Positions 61,736-64,000 of a stretch of 64,000 nt of DNA are shown one piece after another. Source of the DNA: Nitrosomonadales bacterium (lineage in GTDB: Bacteria > Pseudomonadota > Gammaproteobacteria > Burkholderiales > Gallionellaceae); the NCBI GenBank assembly GCA_023259055.1, contig JAHFQZ010000002.1, positions 434,001 to 498,000 on the forward strand, read 5' to 3'. Position 1 is the stretch's first letter; each line of letters opens with the position of its first letter. The position numbers and the translations under genes were made by a program. The notes under the pieces are model-generated. The model was not told where the DNA came from and did not search any database. It was given only the letters and a program-made list of their open reading frames with translations.

Positions 61736-63691
61736 TTATCCGGTCTTAAACCACCGCACATGAAGCGCCGTGAGGCCGGAAAGAATTTTCTTGCCAACCG
61801 ATGAGTTGCGCACCAGCCCGGATTCCTGCACACGATGCTGGTGCAGTAACTGCGGCGCTTTTTGAAAGGCCAGGTACTGGGTAAGTGCGGCATGCAGGTG
61901 GTTCTTGAGGAATTTGATTTTTACCGGCTTGTTGAGGAAGCGAAAGATTTGCGCCTTGTTGATGAGTTCGATCATCAGATCCGAGTCTGATGCGGCGGTA
62001 AGGACGACGGTCAGGATTTGCGGGTTTTCCTGTTTGAGCAACTTGATCATTGCGGCCACATCCTCGTTGCCTGCCCCGACATCGGCGAGAACCACCGCAA
62101 CTTCCTGCTCCTGCATTACGGCGATCGCGGCATCCAGGTCAGGCGCATAAAGCACCGGGCACAGGCCGTCAATCACTCCCTTGGTGACACGGTATATTTC
62201 TTCGTCCTCGTCAATGACCAGAATGCCAGCATTCATTTTCTGCGGCAGCGCCACTGGAGTGGACTGGGTGTCGGCGAGTTCCATCGCAATAGTCACAGCT
62301 TCCGCAACGATTTGCTGCAATTCCTGATTGTTCCAAGGCTTGCTGATGAAGCGGTAAACCTCGCCATCGTTGATTGAGCCGACTATGGACGCCAGGTCGG
62401 AATAGCCGGTGAGCAGAATGCGGACGCTGGAGGGGGAGATGTCGCGCGCCTGGCGCAGCAGCTCGACCCCCGGCATTATCGGCATGCGCTGGTCGCTGAT
62501 GATAACGTGGACTTTTTGCTGCTTGAGGAAGTCGAGCGCCTGATACCCGTCGGTGGTGGCGAAAACCTGGTATTGCATGCGGAACAGTGACTTAAGCGCA
62601 GTCAGGATACGCTCTTCATCGTCCACCACCAGAATGCGCGCCTGTTTCACGCTCTTGTCCAGGACGAACTGGCTGTCTTTGCTTTCCGGCAATGCTTCTT
62701 CCGGCTTGAACTTCGGCAGTTTTGTGGTGATTTGGCCGAGGTCCAGGTCGAGGGCAGGCTGTACAGAGGGCCAGGATGAAGGTTGTACGGCAGCCCGGGA
62801 GTTAAGCATACGCGCGGCATTAAGCAGTCCTGCAGGGGGTGTCTGCGGAACGGGTGCGCTGGAACCGCTGCAGGCCGCGATTGCCTGGATGAAGGCATCG
62901 GAAAACTCGCGCGCGCTCTGGTAGCGATCAGCGCTTTTCTTGGCAAGCGCTTTTTGTATTACCTGGTCTATCAGCGGGGAAAGCCTGGGATTGATGCTCG
63001 ATGGATCGGCCGGGCGCTGGTTGATTACCTGCTGCATGACAGCAGCGCTATTGCCGGTGAACGGCTTTTTGCCGGTCAGGAGCTCATAGGCAACCACGCC
63101 GACAGAGTAGATATCGGTGCGGCTATCTATCGGTTGCCCGAGGAATTGTTCCGGTGACATGTAGTGCAGCGAACCAAGTACGTCGCCGACCTGCGTCAGC
63201 TCGGAAGATTCGGTATGTGCGATGCCAAAATCGCAAACCTTGATGCGGCCATCGCTGTTAATCATGATGTTCGACGGCTTGAGGTCGCGGTGCACGACGC
63301 CCTCCGAGTGCACGTAGCCGAGGCCATCGAGCAGCGGCCTGATAATTTCGCTGATTTCCTGAAGGCTGTAGTTCGCGCCTTTCGAAAGGTGTTCCTGCAG
63401 CGATTTGCCGTTCACCAGCTCCATCACGATGTAAGCGAGCTTATCATCCTCGCCATAGTCGTATATCTGCACGATGCGCGGGTGGATGAGCCGTCCGACC
63501 GCTCTTGCTTCGTGGCGGAAGCGGCTGACCATGTGTTGCAGATCGACCGGGTCGAGCGATGCCTTGACGATGGCCTTGATCGCGACCCAGCGCGAGATCA
63601 ATGGGTCGAAACCTTTGTAGACGGTTCCCACAGCACCCTTGCCGAGCTCGCCCTGGATTTCGTATTTGCCGATTTTAAACTGTTGCGTCAT
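61736..63691 (-). CDS. Ser/Thr protein kinase fused to two receiver domains
   Basis: A 651-residue cytoplasmic signalling protein. A complete Hanks-type kinase occupies residues 8-270 (Gly-rich loop GELGKGAVGTVYKG, Lys39, HRD with Asp136, DFG with Asp154, SPE). A Pro/Ser-rich linker leads to a first receiver domain (about 352-470) with Asp357/Asp358, phospho-acceptor Asp400, Thr428 and Lys451 all present, and the DQRMP sequence common in RpfG-like receivers. A second receiver (about 488-605) has an acidic pair (DEDEE), Asp537 and a NKP Lys, but is more diverged. No membrane segment and no PASTA domain. It follows a histidine kinase gene with a 9-nt gap. Confidence 0.93.
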   Translation of the reverse strand: MTQQFKIGKYEIQGELGKGAVGTVYKGFDPLISRWVAIKAIVKASLDPVDLQHMVSRFRHEARAVGRLIHPRIVQIYDYGEDDKLAYIVMELVNGKSLQEHLSKGANYSLQEISEIIRPLLDGLGYVHSEGVVHRDLKPSNIMINSDGRIKVCDFGIAHTESSELTQVGDVLGSLHYMSPEQFLGQPIDSRTDIYSVGVVAYELLTGKKPFTGNSAAVMQQVINQRPADPSSINPRLSPLIDQVIQKALAKKSADRYQSAREFSDAFIQAIAACSGSSAPVPQTPPAGLLNAARMLNSRAAVQPSSWPSVQPALDLDLGQITTKLPKFKPEEALPESKDSQFVLDKSVKQARILVVDDEERILTALKSLFRMQYQVFATTDGYQALDFLKQQKVHVIISDQRMPIMPGVELLRQARDISPSSVRILLTGYSDLASIVGSINDGEVYRFISKPWNNQELQQIVAEAVTIAMELADTQSTPVALPQKMNAGILVIDEDEEIYRVTKGVIDGLCPVLYAPDLDAAIAVMQEQEVAVVLADVGAGNEDVAAMIKLLKQENPQILTVVLTAASDSDLMIELINKAQIFRFLNKPVKIKFLKNHLHAALTQYLAFQKAPQLLHQHRVQESGLVRNSSVGKKILSGLTALHVRWFKTG

Positions 63692-63700
63692 AGGGTGAGG

Positions 63701-64000
63701 CTAGGCGGAAAGTTTGGTTTCGGACGGGGACTTGAGGGGTACCCAGACAGTAAATTTCGTGCCGCGTCCAGGCTGCGATTCGACATTTATGCGTCCGCCG
63801 TGATCCTTGATGATCTGGTATGAAATGGAAAGGCCAAGTCCGGTGCCTTTACCGATCTCCTTGGTGGTGAAGAAGGGATCAAAAATTTTCGGTAGCACAT
63901 CAGGAGGTATCCCGGTTCCGTTGTCCGCAACCTCGACTGTAACGCCATCGTTTTCGCTGCGCGTGGAAAGGGTAATTTCCCCGTTTTGCGGGGGGAGCGC
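63701..64000 (-). CDS. Sensor histidine kinase, C-terminal part (partial at right edge)
   Basis: About 99 residues of a HATPase_c domain remain: the N/G1 region [12 protein letters not shown], the F box [16 protein letters not shown] and the G2 block [16 protein letters not shown]. The frame is open to the right edge, so the sensor and dimerisation parts lie outside. It is the gene immediately upstream of the kinase-receiver fusion and likely its phosphodonor. Confidence 0.9.
   Translation of the reverse strand, partial: ALPPQNGEITLSTRSENDGVTVEVADNGTGIPPDVLPKIFDPFFTTKEIGKGTGLGLSISYQIIKDHGGRINVESQPGRGTKFTVWVPLKSPSETKLSA

Overview
This window is a chromosomal segment of a betaproteobacterium. 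The evidence is the conserved block spoT-rpoZ-gmk-yicC-PP2C-rph-rdgB-hemW, comF next to a bioB-F-H-C-D set, and ftsK-lolA-rarA-serS, with moderate GC and many ATGA-type gene overlaps. The combination of an MSHA pilus locus with an aryl-polyene/dialkylresorcinol locus fits a Nitrosomonadales/Gallionellaceae-like or Rhodocyclales-like organism, but no rRNA is present and the genus is an inference.

Region 1 (1-13.9 kb) is one end of a pigment-lipid locus. Leftward from 5.8 kb run an acyl carrier protein (ACP), a membrane protein, an acyl-AMP ligase, a FabZ-like dehydratase, an LpxL-like acyltransferase, a LolA-like carrier and an MMPL exporter cut by the left edge. This is the core of aryl polyene (APE) clusters. 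Rightward from 6.1 kb run DarA and DarB (dialkylresorcinol formation), a small HTH-like protein, a BtrH-like protein, an ABC exporter pair, a second ACP, a ketosynthase that has lost one catalytic His, and a ketosynthase-like protein. Together they suggest a flexirubin/arcuflavin-type APE-resorcinol ester. Ketoreductase, partner ketosynthase and ammonia-lyase genes are not in the window and may lie left of position 1.

Region 2 (14-25.6 kb) holds two lipoproteins and housekeeping genes for (p)ppGpp metabolism, RNA polymerase omega, nucleotide and tRNA metabolism and heme insertion. Region 3 (25.6-46.2 kb) is a complete MSHA-type IV pilus locus with the canonical halves exchanged: mshE-like, mshE, mshG, minor pilin, mshA, C, D, O, P, Q, then mshI, I2, J, K, L, M, N. 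The first mshE-like gene is a tandem, catalytically degenerate paralogue. Region 4 (46.3-59.9 kb) holds comF, bioBFHCD, a TauE/SafE-SCO pair, ftsK, lolA, rarA, serS, a potassium channel and tRNA-Ser(CGA). Region 5 (60-64 kb) has a secreted hypothetical protein, a gene relic, a DUF2784 protein, and a histidine kinase next to a Ser/Thr kinase fused to two receiver domains.

The window is unusually rich in small palindromic repeats: at least five copies of a CAGATT-type inverted repeat, four copies of a roughly 50-nt hairpin with compensatory base changes, two MITE-like elements exactly filling gaps in the pilus operon, and REP-like units translated in frame inside mshN and a prepilin leader. No CRISPR array, phage, integrase or transposase gene was seen.
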